Below are positions 16,027 through 25,443 of a DNA stretch of 64,000 nucleotides, in pieces. Source of the DNA: Isoptericola halotolerans (GTDB taxonomy: Bacteria > Actinomycetota > Actinomycetes > Actinomycetales > Cellulomonadaceae); contig NZ_JABEZU010000001.1 in NCBI RefSeq assembly GCF_013149785.1, forward strand, positions 124,001-188,000. The letters run 5' to 3'. A model generated the notes under the pieces. That model ran no database searches and had not been told where the DNA came from. It saw only the letters and a program-made list of their open reading frames with translations. Position numbers and translations under genes: made by a program. Position 1 is the first letter of the stretch; every line of letters starts with the position of its first letter.

Positions 16027-17712
16027 TCAGGCGTCGAGCACCAGGGCGATGACGACCGGCTCGCGACGCGAGGTGCGGGCCAGGGACCGCCCGACGGCGC
16101 CCGCGAGCCGCTTCTCCAGCTCCTCGCCCTCGGTGATGCCGCGCTCGGCAGCATCCACGAGCGCCTTCTTCAGCGCGTTGGTCGCCGCCTCGAGGCTCTC
16201 GGGGCTCTGCACGAACCCGCGGTGCAGGTACTCCGGCGGCTCGGCGAGCTCGGTAGTGCCCGGCTTGAGCAGGACGAGGACCGTCAGCACCCCGCCCGCG
16301 CTGAGCTGGCGGCGCTCGGCCAGGGTCTCCTCGGTGGCGTGGCCCACGGTCTGGCCGTCGACGTAGACGAGGTCCGCCTGCACCTGCCCGACGATCTTGG
16401 CCGTGCCGTCCTTGAGGTCGACGACGGCGCCGTCGCGCGTGATGAGGACCTGGTCCGGGTTCACGCCGGTCTTCTCGGCGAGGGCACCGTTGGCGTGCAG
16501 GTGCTTGGGCTCGCCGTGCACCGGCATGACGTTGCGGGGCTTGAGGATGTTGTAGCAGTAGACGAGCTCGCCGGCGCTGGCGTGGCCCGAGACGTGCACC
16601 CGGGCGTTGCCCTTGTGCACCACGTTGGCCCCCAGGTCGGTGAGCTTGTTGATGATCCCGTAGATCGCGTTCTCGTTGCCCGGGATGAGCGAGCTGGCGA
16701 GCAGCACCGTGTCACCCTCGCTGACGCGGACCTCGTGGGACTCGTTGGCCATCCGGGACAGGGCGGCCATCGGCTCGCCCTGCGACCCCGTGCAGATCAG
16801 GGTGACCGTCTCGGGGGCCATGCCACGGGTCTTCTTGTAGTCGATCACCAGGCCGCGCGGCACGGTGAGGTACCCCAGGTCCCGGGCGATCCGCATGTTG
16901 CGGATCATCGACCGGCCCACGAAGGCCACCTTGCGTCCCCGGGCGTGCGAGGCGTCCAGCACCTGCTGGATGCGGTGCACGTGGCTGGCGAAGCTGGAGA
17001 CGATGACGCGTCCCGGCGTGGTGGCGAAGACCTGCTCGATCGCGGGGACCAGGTCGCTCTCGGAGATCGTGAAGCCGGGGACCTCGGCGTTGGTCGAGTC
17101 GACCAGCAGCAGGTCCAGGCCCTCGTCACCGAGGCGCCCGAAGGCCCGCAGGTCGGTGAGCCGACCGTCGAGCGGGAACTGGTCCATCCGGAAGTCGCCC
17201 GTGTGGAGCAGGGTTCCCGCCTTGGTGCGGACCACCACGGCCAGCCCGTCCGGGATGGAGTGGTTGACCGCGATGAACTCGAGGTCGAACGGGCCGGCGC
17301 TGTACTTCTCGGTCGCCTCGACGCGGCGCAGCACCGGCTTGATGCCGTGCTCCTTGAGCTTGGCGTCGATGAACGCCAGTGTCAGCTCGGACCCGACGAC
17401 GGGGATGTCCGGGCGGTGCTTGAGCAGGTAGGGCACGCCGCCGATGTGGTCCTCGTGGCCGTGCGTCAGCACGATCGCCTCGATGTCGTCCATCCGGTCG
17501 GCGATGCTCGTGAAGTCCGGCAGGATGACGTCCACGCCGGGCTGGTGGTCCTCGGGGAACAGCACGCCGCAGTCGATGACGAGGAGGCGGCCGTCCTGCT
17601 CGAAGACCGTCATGTTGCGGCCGATCTCCCCGATGCCGCCCAGTGGCGTGATGCGCAGGGCACCTCGCGCGAGTCGAGGGGGGCGGCCGAGGTCGCGGGG
17701 CGCAGTGTGCAT
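16027..17712 (-). CDS. rnj: Ribonuclease J
   Basis: A 561-residue metallo-beta-lactamase/beta-CASP ribonuclease. The zinc motif LTHGHEDHIGG, the LHTGDFRMD motif, the beta-CASP region (SSFASHVHRIQQVLD) and C-terminal HVSGHASAGEL and PVHGEPKHL motifs are all present, and the length is normal. RNase J provides 5'-3' exonuclease and endonuclease activity for mRNA decay and rRNA maturation. The ATG at 17712 follows GGAAGGA by 4 bases. It is not next to dapA, its frequent actinobacterial neighbour; the SulP transporter gene lies 109 bases upstream on the same strand. Confidence 0.95.
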   Translation of the reverse strand: MHTAPRDLGRPPRLARGALRITPLGGIGEIGRNMTVFEQDGRLLVIDCGVLFPEDHQPGVDVILPDFTSIADRMDDIEAIVLTHGHEDHIGGVPYLLKHRPDIPVVGSELTLAFIDAKLKEHGIKPVLRRVEATEKYSAGPFDLEFIAVNHSIPDGLAVVVRTKAGTLLHTGDFRMDQFPLDGRLTDLRAFGRLGDEGLDLLLVDSTNAEVPGFTISESDLVPAIEQVFATTPGRVIVSSFASHVHRIQQVLDASHARGRKVAFVGRSMIRNMRIARDLGYLTVPRGLVIDYKKTRGMAPETVTLICTGSQGEPMAALSRMANESHEVRVSEGDTVLLASSLIPGNENAIYGIINKLTDLGANVVHKGNARVHVSGHASAGELVYCYNILKPRNVMPVHGEPKHLHANGALAEKTGVNPDQVLITRDGAVVDLKDGTAKIVGQVQADLVYVDGQTVGHATEETLAERRQLSAGGVLTVLVLLKPGTTELAEPPEYLHRGFVQSPESLEAATNALKKALVDAAERGITEGEELEKRLAGAVGRSLARTSRREPVVIALVLDA

Positions 17713-17821
17713 GTCGTCCTTCCGCACGGTGGTCCGTGTCGATGGTCCGGTCCGCCGCGTCGCGGCGTGCGCGCCGCGACGGACCGGTGTGGTGCGGACC
17801 CTCGTGAGAGGTGTCCTGAGA

Positions 17822-19393
17822 TCAGTGTCCCCCGCCGAGCCGTCCGGCGAGCAGGTCGAGCCGCGCCATGGTGTCCGCGTTGGCTCCGACGATCGTGACC
17901 GACTTGCCCCTGGCCTCGTACTTGGTGCGAACGGCGTCGAGGCTGGCGACCGTCGATGCGTCCCACACGTGGGCCTTGGTCATGTCGATGACGATGTTGC
18001 GCGGGTCGCCCGAGTAGTCGAACTGGTAGACCAGGTCGTTCGAGGAGGCGAAGAACAGCTCGCCCTCCACAGCGTAGACCCGCTGGTCGTCCTCGTCGGA
18101 GGCATCGAGACGGGTCACGGTGGTGAAGTGTGCCACGCGGTTGGCGAAGAGCACCATCGCGACGAGCACGCCGACGCCGACGCCGTACGCCAGGTTGTGG
18201 GTCCAGACGGTGACGATCACCGTCGAGAGCATCACCGCGGTCTCCGACTTGGGCATGCGGCGCAGGGTGTCGAGCCGCACGGAGTGCCAGTCGAAGGTGC
18301 CGACGGACACCATGATCATGACGGCGACGAGGGCGGCCATGGGGATGACGGCGACGACGTCCCCGAGCCCGACCACCAGGATCAGCAGGAAGACGCCGGC
18401 GAGGAACGTCGAGATCCGGGTACGGGCCCCGGAGGCCTTGACGTTGATCATCGTCTGGCCGATCATCGCGCAGCCGCCCATGCCGCCGAAGAACCCGGTG
18501 ATGACGTTGGCGGCGCCCTGGCCCCAGGCCTCGCGCGTCTTGTTCGAGTGGGTATCGGTGACGTCGTCGACCAGCTTGGCGGTCAGCAGCGACTCCAGGA
18601 TGCCCACCAGCGCCATGGCGAGGGCGAACGGGGCGATGATCTGGAACGTCTCGAGGGTGAACGGGACGTCCGGGACGAACAGCGACGGCAGCGACTCGGG
18701 CAGGTCGCCCTCGTCACCGACGGTGGGGACGTTCAGCGCCGCGACCACCGTGGCGGTGGTCAGCAGCACGATCGCGACCAGGGGCGCCGGGACGATCTTG
18801 GTCCAGCGCGGCAGGAGCACCATGATGACCAGGCCGATGATCACCAGTGCGTAGATCCACCACCGGTTGCCGGCGTTCACCTTGTCGCCGAACAGGTGCG
18901 GGAGCTGGGAGGTGAAGATGAGGATCGCCAGGGCGTTGACGAAGCCGACCATCACCGAGCGCGGGATGAAGCGCATGAGCTTGGCCACGCCGAGCACGCC
19001 GAGCACCACCTGGAACACCCCCGCGAGGATGACGGTGGCGATGAAGTAGTCGACGCCGTAGTCACGGGCGACCGGGGCGATGACGAGGGCGATGGCCCCG
19101 GTGGCCGCGGAGATCATGGCGGGACGCCCGCCGAGGAACGCGATGGAGACCGCCATGGTGAACGAGGCGAAGAGGCCGATCCGGGGGTCCACGCCCGCGA
19201 TGATCGAGAAGGCGATCGCCTCGGGGATGAGCGCCAGGGCGACGACGAGGCCGGCGAGGACCTCCGTCTTGAGGATGCGGGGCGACTTCAGGGCTGCCAT
19301 GACGGAGTAGGTCTGGCTCGCCTCCGGCGCGCCGGAGACCGGCTGGGGCGTCGGCGCGGGATCGGGCAGGGGCATGCGGGAGTCGTTCGACAC
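17822..19393 (-). CDS. SulP family anion transporter with STAS domain
   Basis: A 523-residue membrane transporter with about 12-14 segments. The family signature is seen around AGLVVALALIPEAIAFSIIAGVDPRIGLFAS and FGGMGGCAMIGQTMINV. A cytoplasmic STAS domain forms the C-terminus (about residues 400-523, with VIDMTKAHVWDASTVASLD). SulP proteins move sulfate, bicarbonate or dicarboxylates; the substrate is not readable here. GTG 19393 follows GAAGGAAG. No carbonic anhydrase or sulfur genes adjoin to hint at the anion. Confidence 0.93.
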   Translation of the reverse strand: MSNDSRMPLPDPAPTPQPVSGAPEASQTYSVMAALKSPRILKTEVLAGLVVALALIPEAIAFSIIAGVDPRIGLFASFTMAVSIAFLGGRPAMISAATGAIALVIAPVARDYGVDYFIATVILAGVFQVVLGVLGVAKLMRFIPRSVMVGFVNALAILIFTSQLPHLFGDKVNAGNRWWIYALVIIGLVIMVLLPRWTKIVPAPLVAIVLLTTATVVAALNVPTVGDEGDLPESLPSLFVPDVPFTLETFQIIAPFALAMALVGILESLLTAKLVDDVTDTHSNKTREAWGQGAANVITGFFGGMGGCAMIGQTMINVKASGARTRISTFLAGVFLLILVVGLGDVVAVIPMAALVAVMIMVSVGTFDWHSVRLDTLRRMPKSETAVMLSTVIVTVWTHNLAYGVGVGVLVAMVLFANRVAHFTTVTRLDASDEDDQRVYAVEGELFFASSNDLVYQFDYSGDPRNIVIDMTKAHVWDASTVASLDAVRTKYEARGKSVTIVGANADTMARLDLLAGRLGGGH

Positions 19394-19506
19394 GCAGCTT
19401 CCTTCGGTTCGGCGGGCGCGTGCGCCCGGGACCAGGTCACGGGACTCGGTCGGTGTGGACAGGACTGAGGCACGCGACGCTGCGTACGAGCAAGAGGTGG
19501 GTGGCG

Positions 19507-19543
19507 TCGGCCCTCCGTGGGCGTGGGCACACCGGAGGGCCGA
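19507..19543 (-). terminator. Hairpin terminator after the MerR-prfC-MFS operon
   Basis: Perfect 11-bp arms TCGGCCCTCCG (19507-19517) and CGGAGGGCCGA (19533-19543) enclose a 15-base loop, starting 24 bases after the MFS stop codon. Confidence 0.65.
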
Positions 19544-19567
19544 GCCGTGCAGAACTCTACCCTAACG

Positions 19568-20878
19568 TCAAGGCAGGTTTGTCTCGTCCCGAGTGCTGGA
19601 CGGCGGGGTGGCCGGTGGTGGGTCGAGGAGGTCGGGGTCGGGCTCCGGAGCGAGGGCCGCCCAGACCGCCATGGCGACCGGGACGATCGCGCTGGCCAGC
19701 AGCACCGGGGCGTAGGTGCCGACCTGGTCGAAGACCGCGGCGAAGAGCAGCGGGCCGCACGCGGTGCCTCCCACGCTGATGGAGGCGACGAGCCCGCGGA
19801 TCGAGCCGATGTGGCGTGTGCCGAAGTAGCGCGGCAGGGTCGCGGCCTCCACCGTGCGGATCGTGTTGGCGGCGATGCCGAGCAGCGCCCCGAAGACGAT
19901 CGCCCCCCAGCCCGGTGTCACCTGGGTGCCCCACGCCAGGGCGGCGGCCAGCGAGAGCATCGAGGCGACGGTCATCCAGCGCGGTGGGAACCGGTCGATG
20001 AGGTACCCGGTGGCCAGGGTGGCCAGCAGGCCGGCGACCGTCTGCGGGACGAAGTTCGCCGCTGCCTCGGCCGCGGTGAGGCCGCGGGCGGTGAGCAGGC
20101 TGATCTGGTGGAACGCGACGGCCGTGGTGAGCAGGCCGGAGACGGCGACCGCCCCGGCGATCAGCCAGAACGCCGGATGGCGGACGACCTGTGACCGGGT
20201 CAGGCCCCCGGGGCGCGGGGGAGCGCTCCCGTCGGCGGGCGGGGCGGCGCCGTCGGGGCGCTGGCCCAGTCGCTCGGGGCGGTCGCGCAGCGCGAACAGG
20301 GCCAGGGGCAGCACGACGGCCCACACGGCGAGCCCTTCGATCAGCCAGGCCGTGCGCCAGCCGTGCTGCGCGATCAGTCCCTCGAGAAGCAGCGGGGTCA
20401 GGGAGATGCCGACGGCGCCGACGGCGGAGACCATGCCCGTCGCCAGGCCGCGCCGACGGTCGAACCACAGGGCCACCACGGTCGTCGCGGTGAGGCCGAG
20501 CGCTCCCTGGCCGGCCATCCGGACACCGACGAACCCGGCGGTGAGGCCGACGATCGAGCTGACGACGGACAGGGCGACGAGGACGCCACCGAACACGAGG
20601 CCCACCACCGCCATGGTGCGCCGGACGCCGAAGCGGTCGACGGCCCGGCCGATCCACGGCAGGGCCACCGCTCCGGCGAGCGTGCCGATCAGGTAGGCGG
20701 TCGAGACCGCCGAGCGGGACATCCCGAGCTCGGCGATCAGCGGGTCGATGAACAGCGAGATACCGACGGTCTGCCCGGGGCCGGTCATGGCCAGGGCGAG
20801 CGCGGCGTACGCGGCGACGTGCCAGCCGTAGAACCCGCCCGGGGACAGCGGGCCCGGGCGGGTGGGACGTGATCTCAG
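19568..20878 (-). CDS. MFS transporter (probable CTG start)
   Basis: A major facilitator of about 12 segments with the inter-helix motif GRAVDRFGVRR between helices 2 and 3 and an alanine/proline-rich central loop. The first in-frame ATG (20788) would remove most of helix 1. The frame continues upstream with FYGWHVAAYAALALA, a typical first helix, but has no ATG, GTG or TTG. A CTG at 20878, 5 bases after GGAG and 17 bases past the prfC stop, is the best start and gives 436 residues. It is the last gene of a MerR-prfC-MFS operon. The substrate is unknown; the MerR partner suggests a drug or toxic compound. Confidence 0.85.
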   Translation of the reverse strand: MRSRPTRPGPLSPGGFYGWHVAAYAALALAMTGPGQTVGISLFIDPLIAELGMSRSAVSTAYLIGTLAGAVALPWIGRAVDRFGVRRTMAVVGLVFGGVLVALSVVSSIVGLTAGFVGVRMAGQGALGLTATTVVALWFDRRRGLATGMVSAVGAVGISLTPLLLEGLIAQHGWRTAWLIEGLAVWAVVLPLALFALRDRPERLGQRPDGAAPPADGSAPPRPGGLTRSQVVRHPAFWLIAGAVAVSGLLTTAVAFHQISLLTARGLTAAEAAANFVPQTVAGLLATLATGYLIDRFPPRWMTVASMLSLAAALAWGTQVTPGWGAIVFGALLGIAANTIRTVEAATLPRYFGTRHIGSIRGLVASISVGGTACGPLLFAAVFDQVGTYAPVLLASAIVPVAMAVWAALAPEPDPDLLDPPPATPPSSTRDETNLP

Positions 20879-20894
20879 GAGGGCTCCGGGCGGG

Positions 20895-22490
20895 TCAGGC
20901 GTCGCCGCCGCCGACGAGCGGCACGAGGGCGACGTCCGGGTGGGAACGCTCGAAGGCGCGGGCGTGCCACACGTCGCGCAGCAGGGCGAGGCGTTCCCCG
21001 TCGCGACGACGGGCGACCTCCGCGCCCGTGTAGCTCGCCACGGCCGGGGCGTCGTCGGGCTCGATGTGGCGCGCGACCGACAGGGGGAGCGTCTCGAGGG
21101 TCATCGGGGCGGAGAACTCGTGCTCCATGCGGAAGCTCGCCACCTCGAACTGCAGCGGACCGACGGCGGCCAGCACCGGGCTGGCGTCTCCGCGCAGGTC
21201 GGAGACCAGCACCTGGACCACGCCCTCCTGCTCCAGCTGGGCCATGCCCTTGCGGAACTGCTTGGACTTTCCGGGGTCGGTGGCGCGGGCCACGGCGAAG
21301 TGCTCGGGCTCGAACGCCGGCATCGGGGGGAACCGCACGGCGGGCCCCTCGGGCTCGTACACCGTGTCGCCGACGGCGAGGGCGCCGGCGTTCACCAGCC
21401 CGACGACGTCGCCCGGGTAGGCGTCCTCGACCGTCGAGCGCTCCCGGCCGAAGACCGACAGCGCGTACTTGGTGGCGAACGGACGCTTCGTGCGCTCGTG
21501 GACCACCGTCATGCCGCGCTCGAACCGGCCGGAGCACACTCGCAGGTAGGCGACGTGGTCACGGTGCTTCGGGTCCATGCCGGCCTGCATCTTGAAGACG
21601 AACCCGCTGAAGGGGGCGTCGACCGGGCGTGCGCCGCCGTCGACGGTGGGCCGGGCGCCGGGGGCCGGCGCCAGGTCGACGACGGCGTCCAGGAGGCGTC
21701 GGACGCCGATGTTGGCCAGGGCCGCGCCGAAGAGCAGCGGGGTGCTCTCGCCGCTGGCGAACGTCTCGGGGTCGACGGCGTCGAGCAGCCCGGCGCCCTC
21801 GACCGCCTCGGTGTAGTCGGCCTCGAGCTCGGCGGCCGCCTGCTCCGCGTCGAGGGTGCGCTCCTCGGCGATCGTCGCGCCGCCGGGGGCGCGACGGTAG
21901 GTCGTCACGTGGTCGTCCTCGCGGTCCAGCAGGCCCACGAACCGGCCGGCCTCGCCCACGGGCCAGTTCACGGGGGTGGGCCGCAGGTCGATCCGTTCGA
22001 CCAGCTCGTCGCAGAGGTCCAGGACCTCGCGCCCGGGGCGGTCCCACTTGTTGACGAACGTGATGACGGGCACGCCGCGGCGCCGGCAGACCTCGAAGAG
22101 CTTGAGGGTCTGGGGCTCGAGGCCCTTGGCGGCGTCGAGCAGCATCACGGCGGCGTCGACGGCGGTGAGCACCCGGTAGGTGTCCTCCGAGAAGTCCGCG
22201 TGCCCGGGGGTGTCGAGCAGGTTGATCACCACGTCGCGGTACACGAACTGCAGCGCCGCGGAGGTGATCGAGATGCCGCGCTTCTGCTCCATCTCGAGCC
22301 AGTCGGAGACGACGCCGGCCCGGTTGCCCTTGCCGTGCACCGCCCCGGCCTGGTCGATGGCGTGGGCGTGCAGGGCCAGGGCCTCGGTGAGGGTCGACTT
22401 GCCGGCGTCGGGGTGGGAGATCACGGCGATGCTGCGACGGCGGGCGGCCTGCGTGGTGACCGAGGTGCTCTCGGAGGTCAGCGCGGTCAT
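20895..22490 (-). CDS. prfC: Peptide chain release factor 3
   Basis: A 531-residue translational GTPase of normal RF3 length. The P-loop SHPDAGKST, switch motif DTPGHADFSEDTYR and NKWDR guanine motif are present, followed by RF3-type C-terminal domains (KSKQFRKGMAQLEQEGV). RF3 recycles RF1/RF2 from the ribosome after termination. Its ATG overlaps the stop of the MerR gene by 4 bases, so the two are translationally coupled, an unusual arrangement for prfC. Confidence 0.96.
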   Translation of the reverse strand: MTALTSESTSVTTQAARRRSIAVISHPDAGKSTLTEALALHAHAIDQAGAVHGKGNRAGVVSDWLEMEQKRGISITSAALQFVYRDVVINLLDTPGHADFSEDTYRVLTAVDAAVMLLDAAKGLEPQTLKLFEVCRRRGVPVITFVNKWDRPGREVLDLCDELVERIDLRPTPVNWPVGEAGRFVGLLDREDDHVTTYRRAPGGATIAEERTLDAEQAAAELEADYTEAVEGAGLLDAVDPETFASGESTPLLFGAALANIGVRRLLDAVVDLAPAPGARPTVDGGARPVDAPFSGFVFKMQAGMDPKHRDHVAYLRVCSGRFERGMTVVHERTKRPFATKYALSVFGRERSTVEDAYPGDVVGLVNAGALAVGDTVYEPEGPAVRFPPMPAFEPEHFAVARATDPGKSKQFRKGMAQLEQEGVVQVLVSDLRGDASPVLAAVGPLQFEVASFRMEHEFSAPMTLETLPLSVARHIEPDDAPAVASYTGAEVARRRDGERLALLRDVWHARAFERSHPDVALVPLVGGGDA

Positions 22491-22900
22491 CGGGGCGTCA
22501 CCGCCCGGCGCTGGCTGCGGATCTCACGACGCAGGTCGGAGGCGAACTCCTCGGCGCTCTCCAGCCGCTCGCGCAGGCTCCGGCAGCGTTCCTCGGCGGC
22601 GGCCTCGAACATCGCGAGCCGTCCGAGGATCTCCTCGCGGCGGTCGGGCTCGAGGCCGTCCTGCTCGAGATCGTCGAGACCGGCGAGCAGCTCGCGCATC
22701 TCGTCGAGGGAGAAGTCCAGCGGCTTCATGCGCTTGACGAGCATGAGCCGGGCGATGTCCGACTCGGTGTAGAGACGGAAACCGCCGTGCGAGCGCGCGG
22801 ACGGGATGACGAGGCCGACCTCCTCGTAGTAGCGGATCGTGCGCAGCGAGAGACCGGTGCGCTCCGCCACCTCACCGATCTGCTTGTGGTTCAGGCCCAT
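22487..22900 (-). CDS. MerR family transcriptional regulator
   Basis: A 137-residue regulator with the MerR N-terminal winged helix (IGEVAERTGLSLRTIRYYEEVGL) and a C-terminal coiled coil. There is no cysteine-rich metal loop or large ligand domain, so the inducer is unclear. The ATG at 22900 has GGAGAG upstream, and a TAGGGT box lies further up near a GACCGGTC palindrome. It leads the operon with prfC and the MFS exporter. Confidence 0.9.
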   Translation of the reverse strand: MGLNHKQIGEVAERTGLSLRTIRYYEEVGLVIPSARSHGGFRLYTESDIARLMLVKRMKPLDFSLDEMRELLAGLDDLEQDGLEPDRREEILGRLAMFEAAAEERCRSLRERLESAEEFASDLRREIRSQRRAVTPR

Positions 22901-22993
22901 GACTCTCCGTTCGACCGGTCTACCCTACCGCCGCGGGAGGGTGTGGAGGTCCGCCGGCAGCGCCCCTGTCGGTCCGCCGCCTAAGGTGTGGGC

Positions 22994-23659
22994 GTGCCCC
23001 CGCGCCTGAGACAGCCCTCCCGCCCCGTCGTGGACCCCGTCGTCCTGGACGACCTGAGACCGGGGGCGGCGTCGGACCTCGTCCCGGGCGCCGACCTCGA
23101 CGGCGTCGAGCTCACCGACGTCCGGCTCGACCGGGTGGAGCTGCGCGGCGCCCGGGCCGACGGCTCACGCCTCGACGGGTTGCGTGCCCCCGAGGCCGAC
23201 CTGCGCCACCTCGCCCTCACCGAGGTGGTGCTGTCGCGGGTGGACGTCCCCGTCGTGCAGGGCGTGCGGACCCGGTGGCGCGACGTCGAGGTGCACGACG
23301 CCCGCATCGGCTCGGCGGAGCTGTACGAGTCGGCGTGGCAGTCCGTCCGGTTCGTCGGCTGCAAGCTGGGCTTCGTGAACCTGCGCGGCGCCACCCTGCG
23401 GGACGTCGTGCTCACCGACTGCGTCGTCGACGAGCTGGACCTCGTGCAGGCGCAGGCCACCCGGGTCTCCTTCGAGGGCACCCGGGTGCGCCGCCTCGAC
23501 GTGCAGGCCTCCAGCCTGCAGGACGTGGACCTGCGGGGCGCGGAGCTCACCGAGCTGGTCGGGACGGACGCCCTGCGCGGCAGCACGATCACCCCGGCGC
23601 AGCTCGGGCAGCTCGCCCCGGCCCTCGCCGCCAACCTGGGGATCGACGTTGTCGACTGA
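22994..23659 (+). CDS. Pentapeptide repeat protein
   Basis: A 221-residue protein made largely of degenerate A(D/N)LXX units (ADLDGVELTDVRLDRVELRGARADGSRLDGLRAPEADL in short blocks), which fold as a right-handed quadrilateral beta-helix. Some relatives mimic DNA and protect gyrase; others have no known role. GTG 22994 lies 6 bases after TAAGGT (22982-22987), a leaderless arrangement. It overlaps the next gene by 11 bases. Confidence 0.85.
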   Translation: MPPRLRQPSRPVVDPVVLDDLRPGAASDLVPGADLDGVELTDVRLDRVELRGARADGSRLDGLRAPEADLRHLALTEVVLSRVDVPVVQGVRTRWRDVEVHDARIGSAELYESAWQSVRFVGCKLGFVNLRGATLRDVVLTDCVVDELDLVQAQATRVSFEGTRVRRLDVQASSLQDVDLRGAELTELVGTDALRGSTITPAQLGQLAPALAANLGIDVVD

Positions 23660-24689
23660 GCCGAAGGCGCAGCGGAGGGTGGGGGCCGAGGAACGAGGCG
23701 CACGCCCGGAGCGGAGACGCAGGTTCAGGCGACAGGGCTCGACCGACCGCCGGCGCCCCGCCCTGCGCACCGTGGCCGTCCGGGTCGTCGCGGTGGCCGC
23801 GCTCCTGGTGGTGGCGTGGGCCGCCCTGACCGCGTGGGGCGCCGTCGTGCAGGGGAACCCGGCGTACGCGGTGCTGCTCGGCGGGACCGCCCTGGTGAGC
23901 CTCGCCGTCCTGTGGCGGTCGCGGCGGCCGGCCGCGCCGCGCCGGGGGTGGCGAGGCGCCGGCGGGATCGTCCTGGTCGTCGCGGCCGCCGTCTGGATCG
24001 GTGTCCTCGGGTGGCTGCGACCCTTCACGGCGGTGGAGCCGGCGCTGGCGGCGATGCGTTCCGACGACGCGGTCACGGTGACCGAGACGGCCACGCGGGT
24101 CGTCCTCGCCCCGGCCGGGGAGGCGTCCGGCACCGCGGTGTTCTTCCAGCCCGGCGCGCGGGTCGACCCGCGCGCCTACGCCGCGGTCCTGCGCCCCCTG
24201 GCCGAGGCCGGCCACCCCGTCGTCGTCGCCAAGCAGCCGCTCGGGATCGGCTTCCTCGCGCTCGGGGCGTTCGACGCGGCCCGGGGCGCGCACCCCGAGG
24301 TCGAGCAGTGGGTCGTGGGCGGGCACTCCCTCGGCGGCACGGTCGCCGCTATCCAGGCGGACGACGCCGACGACGCCGCGACCGCCCCCGCCGTCGGGCT
24401 GCTGCTCTACGCCTCGTACCCCGCGGACGACGTCAGCCGCTCGCTCACCGCCACGGTGGCGTCCGTCTCCGGCACCCGGGACAGGCTGGCGACGCCGGCC
24501 GACATCGAGGCCTCCCGGGCAGACCTGCCGCCCGGCACCGACTTCACGGTCGTGGAGGGCGCCTCGCACGCCCAGTTCGGCGACTACGGTCCGCAGCCGG
24601 GAGACGGCGTCGCCACGATCTCGGACGACGACGCCCGCGCGCAGATCACCGCGGCCAGCCTGCGGTTCCTGGCCGGGCTCACGCCCTGA
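23649..24689 (+). CDS. Membrane-anchored alpha/beta hydrolase
   Basis: A 346-residue protein. A basic N-terminus is followed by three membrane segments (about residues 40-125) and a C-terminal alpha/beta hydrolase domain of the alpha/beta-hydrolase-5 type. The nucleophile elbow is GGHSLGG, and the catalytic His is probably in GASHAQFGDYG. The start is a TTG at 23649 inside the end of the pentapeptide gene, indicating translational coupling. The substrate is unknown. Confidence 0.8.
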   Translation: MSTEPKAQRRVGAEERGARPERRRRFRRQGSTDRRRPALRTVAVRVVAVAALLVVAWAALTAWGAVVQGNPAYAVLLGGTALVSLAVLWRSRRPAAPRRGWRGAGGIVLVVAAAVWIGVLGWLRPFTAVEPALAAMRSDDAVTVTETATRVVLAPAGEASGTAVFFQPGARVDPRAYAAVLRPLAEAGHPVVVAKQPLGIGFLALGAFDAARGAHPEVEQWVVGGHSLGGTVAAIQADDADDAATAPAVGLLLYASYPADDVSRSLTATVASVSGTRDRLATPADIEASRADLPPGTDFTVVEGASHAQFGDYGPQPGDGVATISDDDARAQITAASLRFLAGLTP

Positions 24690-24764
24690 TCTCACCCGCT
24701 GCGGGGCCGGTCCGGAACGCGGTCCTGTCTATCGGTCGGGCGTCGGCTCGGCTACCGTCGGACC

Positions 24765-25442
24765 GTGCAGCTGCTGGTCGTGGAGGACAACGAGCACGTC
24801 GCCGGTGCGCTCGTCTCCGTGCTGAGCAAGCACGGGTACGAGGTGATCCGGGCGGGTGACGGTGCGAGCGCGCTCGACGCCCTGAGCCCGCGCACCGACC
24901 TCGTGCTGCTCGACCTCGCCCTGCCGGACATGGACGGGTTCGAGGTCTGCCAGCGGATCCGCAAGGTCTCGGACACCCCGATCATCATGGTCACGGCCCG
25001 CACGCAGCTCGAGTCGCGGGTGCGCGGGCTGGAGCTCGGCGCCGACGACTACGTCACCAAGCCCTACGACATCCGCGAGGTGCTGGCCCGGATCGACGCG
25101 GTGCTGCGCCGGGGCAGGTCGCGCGAGTGGGACGGCAGGGCCGACGTCGCGCGCATCGACGTGGGGGAGGTCCAGGTGGACCTCGCGGCCCGGGTGGTCC
25201 GGCGCACCGGGGGGTCCGTCGTCTCCCTGACCCGCAAGGAGTACGACCTCCTGGCCCTGCTGGTGCGGCACCGGGGTACCGTCCTGGCGCGCGAGCGCAT
25301 CCTGCGGGAGGTGTGGGGCTCGAGCTGGAAGGGGCTCGGCCGCACCCTCGAGGTCCACGTCGCCTCCCTGCGTCGCAAGCTCGGTGAGCCGCCCGTCGTC
25401 GAGACGGTCCGTGGCGTCGGGTACCGCGTCGGGCAGCAGTGA
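24765..25442 (+). CDS. OmpR/PhoB-type response regulator
   Basis: A 225-residue regulator with a receiver domain (acidic pair VVEDNE, phospho-acceptor Asp in LVLLDLALPDMDG, Lys in YVTKPYD) and an OmpR-type winged helix ending GVGYRVGQQ. GTG 24765 follows the box TACCGT (24753-24758) by 6 bases, a leaderless arrangement. It is the first gene of a three-gene unit with the kinase and a TAXI lipoprotein. Confidence 0.94.
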   Translation: MQLLVVEDNEHVAGALVSVLSKHGYEVIRAGDGASALDALSPRTDLVLLDLALPDMDGFEVCQRIRKVSDTPIIMVTARTQLESRVRGLELGADDYVTKPYDIREVLARIDAVLRRGRSREWDGRADVARIDVGEVQVDLAARVVRRTGGSVVSLTRKEYDLLALLVRHRGTVLARERILREVWGSSWKGLGRTLEVHVASLRRKLGEPPVVETVRGVGYRVGQQ

Positions 25443-25443
25443 G

